A stretch of 64,000 nucleotides of DNA from the NCBI GenBank assembly GCA_002989075.1, contig PSQN01000015.1:1612001-1676000 (forward strand), written 5' to 3'. Positions 60,131 through 64,000 of this stretch are shown here, one piece after another; the stretch's first letter is position 1, and every line of letters begins with the position of its first letter. This DNA comes from Arthonia radiata (taxonomy: Eukaryota; Ascomycota; Arthoniomycetes; Arthoniales; Arthoniaceae). The notes below the pieces were generated by a model. It had not been told where the DNA came from, did not search any database, and worked only from the letters and a program-made list of their open reading frames with translations. Both the position numbers and the translations under genes were made by a program.

Positions 60131-63100
60131 TTGTGCGAGGCTGCGCGTTGGCGGGTGCCGAGTTTACGAGGCTTGAGCTGATGGGTCATCCGTAATGAGT
60201 TGAGAAGGCGAGTACCGTGATGGCGAGCTGGCGAATACCGGGCTGACGAGTATGTGCCGAGCATGCGACGGCCAATTCTCAAGTCCAGGGAGAGCACGAT
60301 GTGATGCCGCGGCCGTGAGGGCAATTAGTGCCGGCTGCATCGGCGATGGAAATATCGGAATTCCCTCTGTCCAGCTTGGAACTGCGTCTCCGTACCACTG
60401 GGCCTGCTCGCTGGAGCTCGGGGACCATGCGTGGCAGAACGCGTAAAAACCGGGCGTTTGTGGCGAGACTTGTATTGGCCCGGGTATGCGGATGCAATCT
60501 TCGAGCCAGGAAACCAGCTCGAGCTTAGGGATGAAATTTTCCGATGAGGCTTAAAATCCTGTTTGCGAGTTTGAGGACTGGAGGCACGAAGTGGGATGGT
60601 GGGCGCTGATAGGAGCGTGAGCTCATGGAGGGGCGGTGGGTTTGGTAGTTGCGTGATGATTGTGCCTCACGAGTTGGAAAGCAGGCAGCAAAAGATGGTG
60701 TTTTGGTCATGTGAACCAAGCTCGCATCAAGCGGTGGCTATGTCATTGCAATAAGCAGCTCTAGTATTGTACAGGGGTATCCATCTTCATCGTAGTCATA
60801 CAATATTCCCATCAATCCGTGCTAGTAACGACAATGCTGAAATGCGTAAATTAAACAAGGTAGGTTGAGTATAATAGTACAAGGTCAATGCGAGACCAAC
60901 GCCAGCGCAAGGAAGTGTCAAATGTTGAGGTCGGCCACATGGAAGTCCGTGTCGCGGCCAGCTGCAGAGGCGGGGCTGTGTCTGCAGCGTGTATTGGCAG
61001 ATAACAACGATAGTCTGTTTCAGGTGGTGTCGCACAGCGTTAGGCCGATAGCAGCCGCATGCATGCAGCGCGCATTGCCCGGTCCTCGGTATATACCAGA
61101 ACCAACAAAGCGTTTTTTGCAGAAGATTTTGGAGAATGGCCGCATGCGGAACGAGCGGGATGCTGAAACGAGCTGAGCGAGGTGCCGAGGTGGGATGGAG
61201 CTGGTGGTGTTGCCAAGTAAGTAAATGTTGGATGTCGGTGTGCAAAAGGGGGATTTTTAGCGGCTTTGGGTCGATGGCGAAATAGAGGATGCCGAATTAA
61301 GATGACTGAAAGGTGCGCGTGATGTGTTGCTTGGGGGCAGCGTTGCAGGCGGGATGCGAAAGTGCCGAGCTGGTTTCGCCGGATTGGGGTGAGGGAGCTG
61401 CGGTGCTCAGGATGATAGTGGGTGGTGTTGACTCGCGAGAACAGGCTGCCGTGGACGTGGATGTGCCGGCGGTGTGTAATTGATATGTCATGATGCTCAA
61501 TGTTGTGTGCTGTGTGGGCTGTTGAATCACTGGGTTGTTGAGGCTACCAGAGCCATTGTTGCCTCAGGGTGGGCTTTGACTGATCGAACCCGGAGAATCG
61601 TGGTGCTCTCGGGTGGAGACTGGCCCTGGCCAGCTCACTTGGGTGTTGGTGGAAGAGGTCTGGTGGGTGGTGGGCCAGGACATGGCGGGTACTTGACGGT
61701 GGCAGGCATGATAGTCGGAGCTTGGGAAGCCGTTGTGAAGGTGTTTTGGATTGTGTGGTGTAGTTGATGAATGTTGTGTGGCACAAGAGCGGCTGTGTCT
61801 GTAGGTGGTGAAGCGTGTCGAGATGGTGTGTACGTGAGTGGAGCGTGCAAATGGGAAGGTCAGTAAAACGAATGTGGGAAGCAGGGCACAGGATATATAA
61901 AGTCAAAGGAATTTGAGCACAATGGAGGCCTGAGCAAGATATTGAAATGAGTCAGGCACAGTTTATGAGCCGAAATGATGACGACCCCGGCAAATGACAG
62001 TAGGGGGTGTTGGAAAGGGTTAGTCGAGATCGCACCACCGTCCCATACAGGGGTGATCCGCCAGGTACACACAAAGACACGAAAGCATTATTCATCCGCG
62101 CAATAATTAGCACACGCATTCCGGCCGAGTCCAGCTGCCGGGAGGTCTTCTGACTGCAAAAAGCTCCAAGCCTGCAACGCAAGGGAAGCGGTGAGCAAGC
62201 ACAAGTCGTCAGCCGGCCAGCCTATTCGTGTAATTGCTGGAGCAAAGCTTGGGCCGCTACGGAGCATACGACGCGCTACGGAGGAGTCACGGCCAAACGG
62301 ACCTGGTAGCCAAAGCCAATTCAGCACGCGAGAGTCAAGACTCTTGGGCGTCGCGGCCGAAAAGAGTGCCAGGAGAACCGAATGCGATGGCTAGCGGCTT
62401 GTCTGCTGCGTGGCAGCCACAAAGTCAGGAGTGTCAAATTAACGGCAAGCTGCGTCATGCAAGCACCAGGAAGTGGAATGCGACAAAGTGGAGGCCATGT
62501 AGAGTATCGACCGGTAGACGACAGATGGCGCCAATTTCACGATGCGATACATCCGTTTCATGCCTCGTCCGTGGGTTCGCCGCACGCGCATTCCAGGGGC
62601 ACAAAGCTTTTGATTTGCTGCACAAAGGGCCGGCAATGTTTCGCAACGAGCAGACTTTGCCATCATGAGCTTTGTGCTTGTGCTGACGATGTCAAAATCG
62701 ATGCGGTATCATGATGAGATGCGATTTGATTTGTGGAGAGGAATCTTAGCTTGCGTCCGTGTGCACAAGGGATCATGTCCACGTGGTGTGTTGCATGCAG
62801 GACGGAGGTCCGATTGTTGGTTTCCCATTGCTGCCTGCTCACTGCTCGTCAACATTCGCGAGAGTCGCGCCTTTGACAAATTGCCAGTCGCCCTGACCGC
62901 GCGCGAGGGATATTGATGCGCGCGCGTTTGAGGATGGCCGTTGCAACCCCGATCCGGCGCTCTCGTCAGCTCACCAGCTTGCAGGGCTGCATGAACCTGC
63001 TGCTGTATTATTAGCAATTAGTCCAATATTGCCAAGCGCGATTACGAAGAACCATCCAGGCTCAGCCTCATTCCTCAGCCATCTCCGAAGCTCGGCAACC

Positions 63101-64000
63101 TTGCCCCGTCAGCGCTTGCGTCTTTGTCTCGGCACGCAAGACTCTCCATCAGCTGGACAGAGTAACCACGGCTGCTCACACTGGGTCAAACACACCGCAG
63201 AATGCGAGCAACAACCAAACCAACGGACCTGCTCAGTTAACGCCGGAGATCACCAGCCACTCTTAGTCAGCGTCCAGAACAGGGGCCGCCGACGCTAGAA
63301 GCTGCCTTCAGGAGCGCTTGCGCAGGGACAAGGACGGTGCTGCGACCTGACCGATTCCACTAAGATTGGCAGTTGTCCCCAATTCATGGGCTTGCAACGT
63401 CACCCCTGGCTCTGAAACAGTGACAGCGAATAATCATATGAGCTCGCCACCGATATGCATAGCAGTGGTACCAGGTTGCTGGGCTCTGATACTGCGTCCG
63501 AGTGATAAGATCGGTGTGACCACGCTGTGATAGCCCCAAGGCGGTTGCAGTAATGTCCATCATTCTTAGCATCCCAATTTTTGGATATATTGGCAAAGTC
63601 AAAAGCCCGTCCGCATATCTATCACCCCGTGAAATTTTCGATCTGCGGGAATTCGCTCACAGATTGCGAGTTTCGGCCAAGGTTACCGAAAGCAGCTACC
63701 GGCGAGTGGTTGTTCGTGTCGAGTGCTCGAAAGGAAATCCAAGTCCGAGGCATGCAAAGTTTAATAGCTCGCACCAGGTACCCCACACGTCGGCACGAGC
63801 ATGTTTGATCACCGTGTTTCACTGCCTGTTCCCGTATGCACATCATTCTTGACCTTCCCGACTGTCAAGTGACGTTACTTTAATTATTGAGAGCAATTCT
63901 GACTGGGCAAGCGTACACGAAGAATCTGATGTACATGCGTCAAAACATTCTGTCATTCTTCGCTCGCTGAACACCGTATGATTGAGATTGTCAGGGGTGG

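Larger units (their letters stand above)
59147..64000. other. Gene-free right flank
   Basis: About 4.85 kb with normal GC content. I find only scattered ORFs shorter than 155 codons, with no motifs, no good splice chains and frequent overlap on both strands. It contains a minisatellite (59745-59935) and a GTGC microsatellite. It may hold non-coding RNA genes or long regulatory DNA, which I cannot see from sequence alone. Confidence 0.45.

Noticed and set aside
59630-60195. ORFs of 74-152 codons across the minisatellite
   Set aside because: They simply translate the tandem repeat in three frames.

Overview
The window reads as nuclear DNA of a filamentous ascomycete. Pezizomycotina is likely, and a Dothideomycete is my best guess but is not proven. 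The protein genes are compact. Many are split by 48-170 nt GT-AG introns with branch points of the CTRAY type. Most recognisable products are single-copy eukaryotic housekeeping proteins: NUF2, POLD4, ULP1, ALG2, IDI1, TRM12, DNA polymerase kappa and SAM37. There are no operons, no bacterial features, and I found no tRNA, rRNA or CRISPR.

Layout. 1-4.2 kb is gene-poor, with a dispersed repeat copy and a small spliced membrane-protein gene. 4.2-10 kb holds a tiny spliced gene behind a 5 x 20 bp repeat, an eight-exon cytochrome P450, a thioredoxin and a small orphan ORF flanked by a diverged direct repeat. 10.4-28.5 kb is the dense core: a disordered protein, NUF2, POLD4, two metallophosphoesterases, a divergent 6-phosphogluconate dehydrogenase homologue, a ULP1-type SUMO protease, ALG2, IDI1 and TRM12. 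28.5-38 kb is an accessory zone. It has an inverted-repeat element, AT-rich probably RIP-damaged DNA, an F-box-like gene, a truncated serine hydrolase, a D-2-hydroxyacid dehydrogenase and a decaying orphan gene. 38-59 kb returns to genes: an alpha/beta hydrolase, a protein with a fungal STAND-type N-terminus, several conserved-looking unknowns, a J-domain protein beside a J-like protein without HPD, polymerase kappa, a membrane protein, SAM37 and a lysine-rich unknown. 59.1-64 kb shows no convincing gene but carries a minisatellite of about 21 bp units.

How genes relate. IDI1 and ALG2 share a divergent promoter of about 240 bp and act at two ends of the dolichol-linked glycan pathway. POLD4 and polymerase kappa both carry PCNA-type or ubiquitin-binding motifs. 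The P450 has no biosynthetic partners here, so I see no secondary-metabolite cluster. Intron models were built by hand. For all split genes the exon sums are multiples of three, and several joins restore family motifs exactly, so those models are fairly secure.
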